From: Trichostrongylus colubriformis
Taxonomy: Eukaryota; Nematoda; Chromadorea; Rhabditida; Trichostrongylidae
Direction of reading: 5' to 3'
Length of the DNA stretch: 64,000 bases
Assembly: GCA_963978905.1 (NCBI GenBank)
Contig: OZ022256.1
Span: 13,995,863 to 14,059,862 of the forward strand
Numbering within the stretch: position 1 is the first letter of the stretch; each line of letters starts with the position of its first letter. The position numbers were made by a program, and so were the translations under genes. Positions 53,915 through 64,000 of this stretch are shown here, in pieces. The notes beneath the pieces are model-generated. The model made no database searches. It worked only from the letters and a program-made list of their open reading frames with translations, and was not told where the DNA came from.

Positions 53915-54545
53915 CTTGGGATGTTCTTGGGATGTTCTTGGGATGTGCCATGCGTCCTAGTTCCATTCAGAGTCGTAGTGGCAGGTAAATGCAATTTGGA
54001 CCGTGCGACGCCCTATGTAGGCGCGTCCACACTTTGCGTGCCCGCCACCAACTGCGGCACTCTGACAACGCGATCTATTTTTGTAGCGCTCGATTTAACT
54101 ATACTACAGTATGATGATCGTCATTCGTCGGAGACATCGGAGAATTCGAATCGTCATAGTTTCGCACTACGCCCAGATTGTTGTAATGAAAAGAATGAAG
54201 AATGGTGAAAAGAGAACGCCTGGTCAGCGTGCCGCCGTGGACGACTACATGCACATGATTTTGCCGCTGTCGCCGCCGTGCGGGCGTCAAATTGTCGCCG
54301 TCGTGACGGTGCTGGCGTCTAATTGCCGCCTTCGTCACCGGTCCCGCAAAGTATGGACGCGACCTAACGAGGATTAGCCGTCTTGCCAAACCGAGAGTAC
54401 ACGTCAACGTTTTTTCTTCCCAGAGAGCCTGGTACCAATTCTTTATACCAACTGGATGGAAGGTGGTTTGAGTGGGCAATGATGCAGGATTCGATCTCCG
54501 CACAGTGCTAGTGTGAACTCCACTTGTTACTACACTACCTCCATC
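53915..54545 (+). repeat. Family M4 repeat fragments and GC-rich stretch
   Basis: At 53919-53950 a short unit (TTGGGATGTTC) is tandemly repeated. It is followed by GTCCTAGTTCCATTCAGAGT and GTCGTAGTGGCAGG, matching the M4 copy at 27720-27950. At 54515-54545 the phrase TTACTACACTACCTCCATCT matches the M4 3' part. Between them 54225-54370 is GC-rich (GCCGCCGT, GCCGTCGTGACGG) and has a relative near 55960-56030. Confidence 0.55.
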
Positions 54546-54857
54546 TCAACCACCTATATAAGATTGATTTCTACTGAAGATGTGGGAAAAAGCGGCGAAT
54601 TGCGTCCGCTTCTTGAACAAATTTAGATCTTGCCCGGACAACTGATCCTTCCGTTTATGAGACGCACTATCCGAAGATGAGCCGATTTGAAACTTAGGAA
54701 GTTGCAACGCTTCTTGATAACTTAGCAGGTCTCATTCATACGCTTTACGAATTTTTTTTTAAATCTGAACGTGGTCTTAATTCGAGGATCATTTCTTTGA
54801 GCCCTTCGAGATGTAACATCCTTTCTTGCACTGCTCTTTGAGATAACAACTTTTCCA
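54546..54857. other. Spacer, no gene
   Basis: Nothing is recognised between the M4 fragments and the hairpin. Confidence 0.5.
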
Positions 54858-54923
54858 GTTGTTACAAGTATGCTGAGTAATGGGCACAAGCTTTTGCCCA
54901 CAACTCAGCATACTTGTAACAAC
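54858..54923. repeat. 66-nt stem-loop, pre-miRNA-like
   Basis: Two perfectly complementary 20-mers, GTTGTTACAAGTATGCTGAG (54858-54877) and its complement (54904-54923), are separated by 26 nt that themselves contain the pair TGGGCA/TGCCCA around CAAGCTTT. The fold is a long stem with one small internal loop and an 8-nt loop. AACTTTT on the left and AACTTTC on the right may extend it imperfectly. It could be a microRNA precursor or a tiny MITE; sequence alone does not decide. Confidence 0.8.
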
Positions 54924-55760
54924 TTTCGCATCACGGGCTGCGGCAAAAAACAGCGATTATCAAAATTTAGAAAACTTTTCCAGTATTCTTCGTCCTGATT
55001 CGGGATCCGTGGTGTATTTTTCAAAAGTTGAAAAAGAATCATCGTAAAACGGCCAGAAGACTCAACTGAAGAACAGATCAATTCACAGAATAGAGTTTGT
55101 TGAATACTAATATTGTTCATTAATTTATATAGATTCTAACATAGCGGGTTCATTGGTGATTGAGGAAATATTTGAGAAATTTAGAATTCGTTATGTTAAT
55201 ATTGATGACCTATGCTTTTCTTCGTGACGAAATGTTTTGAGTAAGTATAGTGAGCGAATACGTGTCCTTGTAAACGCTAATTGTTTTGACGGAGATGTCC
55301 ATTCTTATTTCCGAGTAAATATCCTAATATTATTTTTATTGTACGCATTTCTTTGTTCAGTTTGAACACACAATGTGCGATTCATGATGACGGCTGGTTC
55401 GTGGTCGATTTTTGCATTTCATCTTTATGTGATAACGAATTGATTGATGGCCGGATTGTGGTCTGATAACGGCTGCACAGCTTGCTATCAAAACAGCCGT
55501 GCAATTGCCGGAGCCACTGACAGCATCGTGCGTAGCAACTCAAATCATGGAGCTCGGCTTAGATGCCTATCGTGGTTTAACAAACTCACATCCAAGCCTG
55601 CCATTGTTCAGCAAAGTCGATGTTCCGGTAGAAATCCAGTTGGGAAACTAATGACAAATTTCTAATCCGATATAATCCGTAAATAGTTCTTATTCCGATT
55701 GTCACAGTGACTGTGGTGCAAGTTCGGTCGCTTACATACTATGCGGCACCGGCGCCGGTA
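54924..55760. other. Spacer, no gene
   Basis: Plus-strand 55444-55665 is open for 73 codons without a recognised domain. No repeat or RNA gene was seen. Confidence 0.45.
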
Positions 55761-55970
55761 GCGGCGACGCTCTGGCAACGCGCTCTGTTTATAACGCTTG
55801 ACCATACCACGCACGGTATGTTCGTGGCGAGAGTCTGCGCAAGCCACATTTGGCACTATGCCAAGACTCAAACCTCGCCACAGATTTGCGCGGTCTATCA
55901 TCACGATCATCATACTGAAGTAGGGTTCGATCAAGCGCTATAAACAGAGCTCCTCGCGAGAGCGCCGCCA
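55761..55970. repeat. Fold-back with about 40-bp arms
   Basis: The left arm near 55761-55801 (GGCGACGCTCTGGCAACGCG, then CTCTGTTTATAACGCTTGA) and the right arm near 55930-55970 (TCAAGCGCTATAAACAGAGC, then TCCTCGCGAGAGCGCCGCC) are inverted. The spacer is about 130 bp. It probably represents a small non-autonomous element; no target duplication was established. Confidence 0.7.
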
Positions 55971-56583
55971 GTGCTGGAGTTGAATGCGCCGTGGACGCGA
56001 CTCAGCCTTTGCCGCAAAGTATGGAAGCAGCATCATAGTGAGGTTGAGCGCAGGTATGAGGAAGCATATTAACGATGAAGCCTTTTGTTCTTGCCGTATA
56101 ACTGAGAGTTGGAGGCGGATGTCCAAAGTTGGTCATAACGCGAGGTAAGTAGGCACTATGTAACCTTTTTCCATCTGAATTCACTACCACACATAGCGGT
56201 GGGACCAAAATCTAGGACCAATACCAGCCGTTGTTTTTATATTTATACTCACTACGGCTAACATTCACATTATCTTTAATCTTTACCGCTACCTCCTGAA
56301 ACGATGCCGCAGGTAGATAAAACAACCAAGTGAATCAGGCTTATACAAGAAATCTAGTCGACACGATGTATACCTCGAGTCTCCAGCCTGTGAACCACTA
56401 GGCTCTATGAGCACCAGTCATTCCTAAACACGAGGCACAAATCGCAGTGACATGTTCGACTCAAGTTCTCGGGTGGAAACGATAACAAGCACTTCACATG
56501 CACAATACACTCGATTATATGTTTGTTTTTCAGATTCTTCTTTCCTCACATGTTTTTCCCATGTTCTATATTACGTAATGGAT
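55971..56583. other. Spacer, no gene
   Basis: No exon or repeat is recognised, apart from GC-rich phrases that also occur around 54340. Confidence 0.45.
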
Positions 56584-57072
56584 AAATAAAAATTCAAGTT
56601 CAGACCCATAATTCATGGCTTTGACGTTTATTTGTTTAGTGAAAATGAAGATCTAATGGTGAACAATTTACTGTAAATTCTGCAAAAGGAATATGGTGCA
56701 GAGTGGAGGTCTTTGAAGGAATCGGAAAAGTCACTCTGGCATAAATCCGCTGGGGCATTCGCGAGTATAGAGCATCAAAATGCTGTGGTGTGCGTAAGGA
56801 CGCTTGGAACAGGTTAGGCCGAAGGTCTTAAATAAAAATTCAAGTTCAGACCCATAATTATAGCTTTGAAAGTTTATTTGTTTAGTGAAAATGAAGATCT
56901 AATGGTGTACAATTCAGCGTAAATTCTACAAAAGGAATATGGTGCAGAGTGGAGGTCTTTGAAGGAATTGGAAAAGTCACTCTGGCATAAATTCGGTGGG
57001 ACATTCGTGCGTATAGAGCATCAAAATGTTGAGGTGTGCGTAAGGACACTTGGAACAGGTCAGGCCGAAGGA
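56584..57072 (+). repeat. 246-bp direct tandem duplication
   Basis: Unit 1 starts at 56584 and unit 2 at 56830, both with AAATAAAAATTCAAGTTCAG. They stay aligned through GAAAATGAAGATCTAATGGT, GGTGCAGAGTGGAGGTCTTT and CACTCTGGCATAAATTC to AACAGGT-AGGCCGAAGG. The differences are scattered substitutions and small indels. No continuous reading frame spans it. Confidence 0.92.
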
Positions 57073-60000
57073 AGAAGATGCAGCCACACTTCCTAGTGCG
57101 ATGTCAATTCACAAAGGGAGGAGAGAGTCGCAAAACCTAGGAGCATGATACGGTGACCTAAGTGAAAGTCCCGACGCACACTCGGAGGTTCATCATTGAG
57201 CCGCGAGCGTGATAGTGACATGTTATCCACTCTAGTAAGTGACGTTAGACCCCACAATGCACGTGCTTGGTAATTCTTTTGGTAAAAGAGCAAATCCTCA
57301 AATAGAACCAACTCTCGTACCAAAAAGTGCAATTTGTTATTGCAATATTTACAATCTTATTAAATATCGGAAAATATTACAGAAGGCAATTTATGCATGG
57401 TTCTTAACGATCATGGAATACTAATCTGCCATCAGGGGAACGCCAAATACTAAAACACTTTTATAGAACTGCAGATGTAATAATAAGGTGAATTCGTGTC
57501 AAATTTTATGTTAGATTGAGCTTAGCTTACACAACTACATAATCACATCTTTGATTTATTACTTCTTTCACTTTAAACTTTCTTCGCTCGCATTGTCACA
57601 GCAGACTGCTGCTCAGATAAGCCCAACTTCTTGTCCGACCTTGACAAGGCTGTATCAGTTCCAGAATGTTTGTCTGTCTGTCGAAGGCATTATTCACAGT
57701 GAATAGCAAATCCATGCTTTTATAGCGTACATGGAACTGCCCTTATCTGCGAAAGGTGCGATTTTTCGCTTCTGAGCAACGACTGAGAAGTGTGCTAGGG
57801 CCTGTGAGAGGCGTCCATGTCCACCACTCAGGTTTACCATCGCCAATCTTCCGAAGTGATTGGCTTTGCGTCTTTACTTCCTTTTATCCCATCCCTTACC
57901 CTCCTTATCTCGTCTGTTCGCCATACGCCTTCTGTGTTCCTGCAAGAGCGAAATGCAGTGCTACCGAAGATACATGATTCCTGAAGCATAAATTTTGCTC
58001 TCCTGCCCTCCTTCTTCTTTTCTAACCATTCGTCGCTACTGAATCCATTTTGTGTACCAAAGTCCACGGGAGGTGAACTCTGATTGTAGTCTCGGTCGCG
58101 GCGTCAACTTACTGTAGGCTTTGCAAATGTAGAAGCTTATTTGCATACAGATCCAATGATGCTTTAACTCACCAAGGTTATGTGACCGTACGCTTTGCCG
58201 TTATTTTGTAAGCTCAAGGTATTTTTGCCGTAGTTAGCCGGATCTACAGGCTTATGGTATCTGCCCTAAGACTGTGGCTAGGGTACTGCTTCCACTTTTC
58301 GGCCCGGAGCCTGCCCACAACATCATCTTCACACATTATTCATTTTCAAAGGGTGGAATCGGAGGCGATAAAATTGATTCGCACATATACCGGCACGAGG
58401 AAATAATTAGATCATTTCTTAAATCAATCTTCCGCCACCACCAGAATAATTCAAGTGCATGGCACTTCCCTAAACTGGATTCTCGAAAGAGATTCAGTCG
58501 TAGCTAGTATTTTACCCGTTTTGGAATTTTTTGAATCCATGACCTATTCTCATGAAGCTATGAGATTCATTGTCAGCTTCATGTGACCCGCTTCGTTTCA
58601 CTGAGGTGAATCATTGATGAAACCGTGTCTGACTCAACTGTTGGAGTGCTTTTACATTTTCACACAACATTCACTGCATTTGCACTGTTGATTACACCGC
58701 AATTACTACACACTTTTCATTCCCATTAATACATTAGTGACACTACTTTTTTTCTTCACTTAAGACTTAAAACCCGAGAGAAACCCAAACCCAAAAAAAT
58801 TTTTGCATGCGCCTATTTCATAAAAATGGTCAGTGCCCTTGAATAAGCTTCCTCGTGATTATTTCAGGCACATCCAAAGGACATTCCATCGGTTTCAAAA
58901 AAAACCCCCCAACGAGCCACACCGGTCAAAGTACCAAGCAATTTTAGTGTTGATAGCATAGTAGTAGATAAGAGCGACGACCTCCACCAGCCACTCATTA
59001 TGGTGGTTACTGACAGCCGACTGGCCCCATGTTTATTGGCTATGCGATGGTACCCAATATTTCCATTTAAGACCATCATTTTCCCGTCATGTGAATATTG
59101 AATATGTAGAGCTCCTTTCTATCACAAACGATCTACCAGTTATTCAGAAGTGAGCAATATCGATTCAATTCTTCAGACCCTTGTTATCATGATGACGTTG
59201 GTGTCATTTGCTGAATATAAACATATCGTGAATTCATCGATTTCCCATTTGGCTTTGTATCAATGAACTTCTGAATATCGTCTTTAAATTCTTTAGGAGT
59301 GCTAGTTATGCTTTTTCAAACAGAATTGCTTCACTTCAAAACTCCAAAATTTCTTGATGTCTCCTCAATTTTCCATGCAGTAGGCGAGAATTGTATAGGA
59401 ATTTCTGAATCACTAGTAGCAATGTTTCTGCACGTGCAACGTTGTTCCTGAATCTTTCCTATTCCTCCATTTACAAAGAACACGCCATCTTTAAGAACAT
59501 CCCATTTGCGCACTCTCCTTCTCATGACGCCGGCTAGGAAATAGTGGAGGCAACAGGGAACAGTTCAACGTTCTTCGAACTTTTCTTCACTATTGAATTT
59601 GCCACTTTATTGGCCGGGTATGGCTTGTCCACAAGGGTAGGAAGCAGTGGATAAGGCGAGCTCACAATCGGTCACATTCTGTTTTATCGAATGCTAAGTC
59701 ACTTTGCCGTTACTGCTGAGGTCCTGCTGTTAATATGATTCTGGCGAATGCAATTTGTTGAGCCCAGAGCTAGCGCTGCCCTAAGGAATACCGGCTTTTA
59801 CAACGTATTTCCTTATCACTTTACAGTTGATACTGATGAATAGCACTTGAACTTGTAGCAGTGGAGTAGAAATGTGGTACTTTTTCCAGTACTTTCTAAT
59901 GAATGTACTGAGAGTAGCCCCGCACCCATTACTAGCATGGTCAGAATCAACCCTCGCTCAGGCCAGCCATGACCTCCATCCCTCCTCAGATGAGCTGCCG

Positions 60001-60516
60001 TAAGACTGACTCATTTTGAAGAGTGGACACGCTGTCATGCACATCGGCTAACTCGGCTGGTACAGACGAACAAGTAGAGTTCCTTGGTAGTGTTGTGCCA
60101 ATACACTTCCTTTACCCCCCCCCCCCTCCCCCCCTCCCGTGTCCTCTGGCCAACTTTTAGTTGTTGTTCGTAATTTCTCGGACGTCTTAGGAAGATTATG
60201 GCGTCGCTCGCAATTCTGATATAAACCACTGATAAAGGAATTACACGATAATAGTTCTGAGGTACAATTGCACTTCATTACTAGATTCACGAAAGTCCTT
60301 ACTATCAATGACTATCCACAGTGAAGTACATAGCACATACAAGTCATTATTCTATGTATCGAGTGGAAATCTGACACGCATCCGGAAGCCGGTCCAGCTG
60401 AGCAGCGTGTAATGCTGTTGTGCCCAACCTTCAATCAAAAGAATATCTACAGCACAGAAATGAGGGATTACTCAGCGATTTCCTCTCATCACGACAATGG
60501 GTTGCTTCTGCAACCG
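57073..60516. other. Long spacer, no gene recognised
   Basis: Several open stretches of 60-80 codons on both strands have no recognised domain. A C-tract with interruptions lies near 60115-60137. No transposon terminus, RNA gene or convincing exon could be supported. Confidence 0.45.
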
Positions 60517-60970
60517 TGAATGAGCTGCTCTTGGGAATAACTATGAAAATGATTTCAGGTGCACATTTCACGACTGACCGTAGGAGTAACCACTTCCCTG
60601 ATAGATAGAACCACAATTTTTTGCTGAAGTACTTGGTAGTTGCTTAGGTACATATAGATGAATCAGGAGTTATGAGCCTACATACAAGGCGAATCCATAC
60701 CCACTAAGAGAGCCCAAGACAGCCAGCCCTTCGATGCGGACTTCCTCTCTTCTTCTCCTTGATCCTCACTGCTTTTTTTCTTCTTAATCTCTCGCCCAAC
60801 TTCCTCGTATCTTTTCACGTCAATCAGTTATTACTGTAACCCTGGATGAGTGCTTGGGAATAATCATGAAAATGAGCGCCGGTGCACATTCCACAACTGA
60901 CCAATAGGAGTAGTAGTTACTTCCCTGAAAGATGGAACCGCATTTTATTGCAGAAGTACTCGGTGGTTGC
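60517..60970 (+). repeat. Two direct repeats of about 130 bp
   Basis: Copy 1 at about 60517-60660 and copy 2 at about 60844-60970 share GAGTGCTTGGGAATAA/GCTCTTGGGAATAA, ATGAAAATGA, GGTGCACATT, CACTTCCCTGA, GATAGA/GATGGAACC, GAAGTACT-GGT and GTTGCT. They are separated by about 185 bp of unrelated sequence. Confidence 0.75.
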
Positions 60971-61214
60971 TGAGGAATAAACAGAAACCAACGGCAGAAG
61001 GGATAGCATGATTGAGGATAGGGGTAATGTGAATAAAGAAAACTCCCAAACTGGGTCATGCAAATGAAAGTTAAGGGTCTAAAAAGACCATACGTATGTG
61101 GAGGAATTTCCGGTGGGAAAGAGCGCTTCAGGGATTTATAAGACCTGTTTTCTTCAACGGCTGCCGCTTACTGTTTTCCAGTCCTCCCTTTTTTCTGCTC
61201 GATCCAATCCTTTC

Positions 61215-61347
61215 GAATGTAAACGGCGGAGAGGGAGTCTTATTTCTCAGGTTTACACGTCGCTCCATTTTTCCTTCACTTTAGTACTATTAAGCACGAC
61301 AACGACCTTCCATAATTGGTCCTAATCACCCCTATCACTACCTTTAA
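61215..61347 (-). mobile_element. Family M2 MITE, end fragment
   Basis: On the minus strand from TTAA at 61344-61347 the sequence reads AGGTAGTGATAGGGGTGATT, then TAGTACTAAAGTGAAGGAAA and CTGAGAAATAAGACTCCC, the left end of family M2. The rest of the element is absent. Confidence 0.75.
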
Positions 61348-62009
61348 GGCATTTTAGACGGTTTTTCTCTTTCTGCTCCTTACTGGTTAACCACGTTCGG
61401 CCCTTCTAGCTTCGTAAACATTGTAAAACGGGCACTGAAAGATGTGGAGCCTCAGGGAAGCAAATCCATTACCATGAACCACTGATGAGTCTTAAGTGTA
61501 TTCCATACAATGGTCCTCCATCCAGGGTCACCGAAGTTCCTAACAAGGAATAAACATCAGTTGACGGTACACCTTAGAGATACCGCAGTAGGCTCTTCTA
61601 CCAGAATTCCCCTGTAAAATCGATGCTGTCAAACTGATGACCATAAGTGACCATTTATGAATTCAGAGCGCAGCGGGGTGCCATGGTACCATGACTGATA
61701 AACCGTATTATCGAGTGAGACCGCGCCTTCTCACAACATATTGCTCTTCGCACAGTTAAGGCTTCCCGGTAACCGGTGCCATTCCATTTTTGTCTATGGC
61801 AGTAACTGTACGGTCATTTACTAATGAGCGATCCTTCAGAGTCATAGAAGGATAAGACGTTTCACAAACCTCCCAGGGGAAGTGCCATGCGACTAAATCC
61901 TATTCGAAACCTCTTAAATGTTGTTTGGATGAGGATTTGCCTTCCACAGTGATCTAGAAGGGTAAGAGTTGAGCCGTTCATCCCTCCGGGATAGGCGAAT
62001 CGGCATCAG
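61348..62009. other. Spacer, no gene
   Basis: Nothing is recognised. Confidence 0.45.
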
Positions 62010-62165
62010 ACTCGTTTGAAGGATAAAAGCACTGACGTGTACATCGGCTGCTCCGCGCAACTCATTGTACGGGCAAAATCGCATTCACCTGCCACCACGA
62101 ATCTGAGCGGAACTTGAGTGCGCGGCGCATCCTGCATTAGGGATTGATTAACGCCAAGAACTTCA
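62010..62165 (-). repeat. Family M4 repeat, reverse copy
   Basis: The reverse complement reads TTGGCGTTAATCAATCCCTA, ATGCAGGATGCGCCGCGCAC, GTGGTGGCAGGTGAATGCGA and CAGTGCTTTTATCCTTCAAA, aligning with 27735-27880. A further scrap lies at 62320-62355. Confidence 0.75.
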
Positions 62166-62559
62166 TCGGTTACCCTTCGATACGAAGTCAAAAAAACTCC
62201 AGGCAGAGTTTTTACGATTTTTCAGAAATCTCGATCGCGTTTCGGAAATAGGTGGTATTTTTGATGATTCAAGGAGGCCAGTGAACTGCTAATGAGGAAC
62301 AGGACGGTCAAGGAAACTGCTAGTGCTCGGCGCACCCCACAGATGGGATTGGTTACCTTCGAAAACTTCATACTTTTTGTCATGTTACCAAATATAATCT
62401 GTTTCGAGAGCGGGTGCCTATAACACACTTTAGTGGCCACTTCGTATTGCACAATACTGATCAACCTCGGTGAGGTGATTCGCGGGATCGGTAATCAGTC
62501 TTGCTGGGCTCTGCTTTATGAAACGACTCGATAAAGAAAACGATAAGGATAAAATTTTT

Positions 62560-63010
62560 GAGGCAGATCAATCCCTTCTACGGGACGCGCGGCACATTCC
62601 TGTACCATTCACAGTCATGTTAGCAGGTGAATGCCACTCGACGATACACAACGACTTGCGGGGGTCAGCCGATGTACAATCCAGTGACAATGGCGAAGCG
62701 ACATGAGGCAAAAACCACATCTAAGGCTATAAACAAATCATACCCGCTATACTGTACCTACACTAAACCTTGCTACTGAATTTCCATGTGCTCTCCGCAC
62801 TCTCCATCATTCGGAGTAGGTGAATTGGTACTAGGCTCGTTTGTGAGGATAAAAACACTCCCCATGAGTCAGTGCTTTTATCTTCCCAAACGAGTCCGGC
62901 ACCAACTCGCCAACCCCGAGTGATGGAAAGCTATGTTGGAAATGTGGGCGTTTACCCCCGAAGCATGAGTGTGGGAGTGCGCGCCTCCTGTCACTACGCT
63001 ACTTCCGCTC
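62560..63010 (+). repeat. Family M4 repeat with an internal fold-back
   Basis: 62560-62700 matches the first half of the M4 copy at 27720 (GATCAATCCCTTCTACGGGA, GTCATGTTAGCAGGTGAATG) and 62865-63010 matches the second half (CAGTGCTTTTATCTTCCCAA). Sequence at 62804-62859 is an inverted copy of 62870-62926, making a hairpin with arms of about 56 bp and a 10-nt loop. Confidence 0.75.
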
Positions 63011-63680
63011 TCAATGAAGTAACTGCTTCCAAAGAACCGCTTCAGAAGTACAGTAAGCAGTCTGAGTGAGCGGCTCGAGAATTGATGGTGTTGGAAATTT
63101 TTTCGGCTGTACGTGGCGAAACCGTACCGGAGGAGGTGTTCAAAGTAGGCTCAGTTTGATCACTAATGAGTGCTAATCCATTACTATAGTGCTGGAGAAT
63201 TCCAAGAGTTTTGCTACGACACCCTTGTAGTCCTGGGGACGGTACTGCTTACATTCACACCGCTGACATTAAAGAACGCTTTCTCTTCTCTAGTCAAACG
63301 GGGCAGCAGGTCTAGACACTGGTGCAACCGATTTCACCAGTATGGTCTATGGATGAAATCCTGGACCAGTATTCCCTTTAGAACACTAGCGTCCTTCAAC
63401 GGAGTGTTCTCCTCGTATGACACTGCTGTAGATGGAATCGCATTCATACTAAGACGAATCTGAACGAGTATCAGTTGCACGGCGCACTCAGAAAAGAGAT
63501 AGAAAACCCTGACTTCACTTTTCTGTCTTTTCAGGAACGGTATGATGGCGATTTTATTTGCTCGTCTTCTATTTTATTTGCAACTTTTTTGTATACAGTA
63601 CTTATATACTTACGTATTCTTTTATTTGTAATGCTGTGCTAAACTATACTAGTCTGATTTTCTTTTATTTTACTTTTCAA
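63011..63680. other. Spacer with an open stretch, no gene assigned
   Basis: The plus strand at 63170-63463 is open for 97 codons (FHQYGLWMKSWTSIPFRTLA within) but shows no recognised domain or splice context. The pyrimidine-rich tract just before 63682 serves the next exon. Confidence 0.4.
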
Positions 63681-63681
63681 G

Positions 63682-63802
63682 AGATGCTCTTCTCGAAGGC
63701 GTTTGGTCGACTGGGTTCCATCGTCGGCTCATCGCCTCTCAAGTATTTTATCGCCAGCGTTGTTATATTTGTACTATCTGTCCTACTCCTAGTGATACTA
63801 CC
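63682..63802 (+). CDS. Probable first exon of a patched-related (PTR-like) membrane protein
   Basis: ATG at 63684 follows a strong nematode 3' splice signal (TTTTATTTTACTTTTCAAG) by two bases, the usual layout of a cis- or SL trans-splice acceptor before a start codon. The exon encodes MLFSKAFGRLGSIVGSSPLK, then YFIASVVIFVLSVLLLVIL, and ends at a donor CTACC|GTAAGTTT. A short cytosolic leader with F-G-R-L-G-x-x-V-x-x-x-P followed by one transmembrane helix is how patched-related and NPC1-like proteins of nematodes begin. If correct, the rest lies beyond the window. The motif is short, so another membrane protein is possible. Confidence 0.45.
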
Positions 63803-63862
63803 GTAAGTTTATCTTCGCTCCATTGACGCGCACCTTTTTTACACCTGAAGTGCAAGTACACT

Positions 63863-64000
63863 TTAAAGGGAGCTATAGGGGAATCCGAACAATCGGTGAA
63901 AAAATGTAGTGAATATGAAAGTCCAGGACCCCTTTCGCACCGTTGATTCTCGGCGCGTACGACCTCTCCGTCAAGAATTAGTCCGAACGAGATTTCTACA
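63863..64000 (+). mobile_element. Family M2 MITE, 5' end, cut by the window edge
   Basis: TTAA at 63863-63866, then AGGGAGCTATAGGGGAATCC, and further on GTGAATATGAAAGTCCAGGA, CCGTTGATTCTCGGCG and CTCCGTCAAGAATTAGTCCG, matching 40372 onward. It lies in what would be the first intron of the candidate gene at 63682. Confidence 0.8.

Noticed and set aside
1..64000. CRISPR arrays, rRNA genes, bacterial operons, toxin-antitoxin or phage modules
   Set aside because: No regularly spaced short repeats, no conserved rRNA sequence, and no tightly packed co-directional frames. The sequence is eukaryotic.

Overview
This window looks like nuclear DNA of a parasitic nematode, most likely a strongylid such as a hookworm. 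The inference rests on the transposon families, the lack of long open reading frames, the short candidate introns with nematode-type splice signals, and the absence of bacterial gene organisation. There is no operon, CRISPR array, rRNA or complete tRNA. Almost everything recognisable is mobile-element sequence in several stages of decay. Host coding sequence is limited to a clear paired-domain (Pax-like) exon at 49.0 kb, a probable first exon of a patched-related membrane protein at the right edge (63.7 kb), and a few weak exon candidates.

Layout. 0.5-3.5 kb: an internally deleted mariner split by a 2.4-kb hAT-like element with an 8-bp target duplication. 3.5-7.4 kb: AT-rich spacer with short tandem repeats and a degenerate minisatellite. 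7.4-10.1 kb: a large fold-back with a hAT end in its loop and a second internally deleted mariner in its right arm. 10.15-11.7 kb: a Tc1/Tc3-type element with doubled terminal repeats. 13.8-17.8 kb: a 725-bp MITE, then a decayed RTE-like LINE that carries a small piggyBac-type element with palindromic subterminal repeats. 19.8-27.5 kb: TTAA-flanked MITEs, a deleted mariner, the left copy of a segmental duplication and a GIY-YIG (Penelope-like) fragment. 28.3-31.8 kb: a second RTE-like LINE in a 5'-inverted arrangement, carrying a 740-bp MITE. 33.5-37.1 kb: a mariner graveyard. 38.1-40.0 kb: a Tc3-like 5' half and another fold-back with a tRNA-derived sequence in its loop. 40.4-45.1 kb: more MITEs, the right copy of the segmental duplication and the best-preserved deleted mariner. 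45.8-47.0 kb: one mariner-type element nested in another. 48.4-49.2 kb: the Pax-like exon. 49.7-51.9 kb: a chain of hairpin MITEs that share TTAA junctions. 52-64 kb: mostly sparse spacer with tandem and inverted repeats, ending in the candidate patched-related exon.

The window reads as layered transposon archaeology. Several insertions can be ordered in time because one element interrupts another and the target-site duplications, or an empty site in a paralogous copy, are visible. I found no new enzymatic or defence system. The most unusual signals are the shared deletion junction in three mariner copies, the LINE inversion, the TTAA-linked MITE chain, a perfect 40-bp palindrome and a pre-miRNA-like hairpin. 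All calls come from reading the sequence by eye; no database search was possible.
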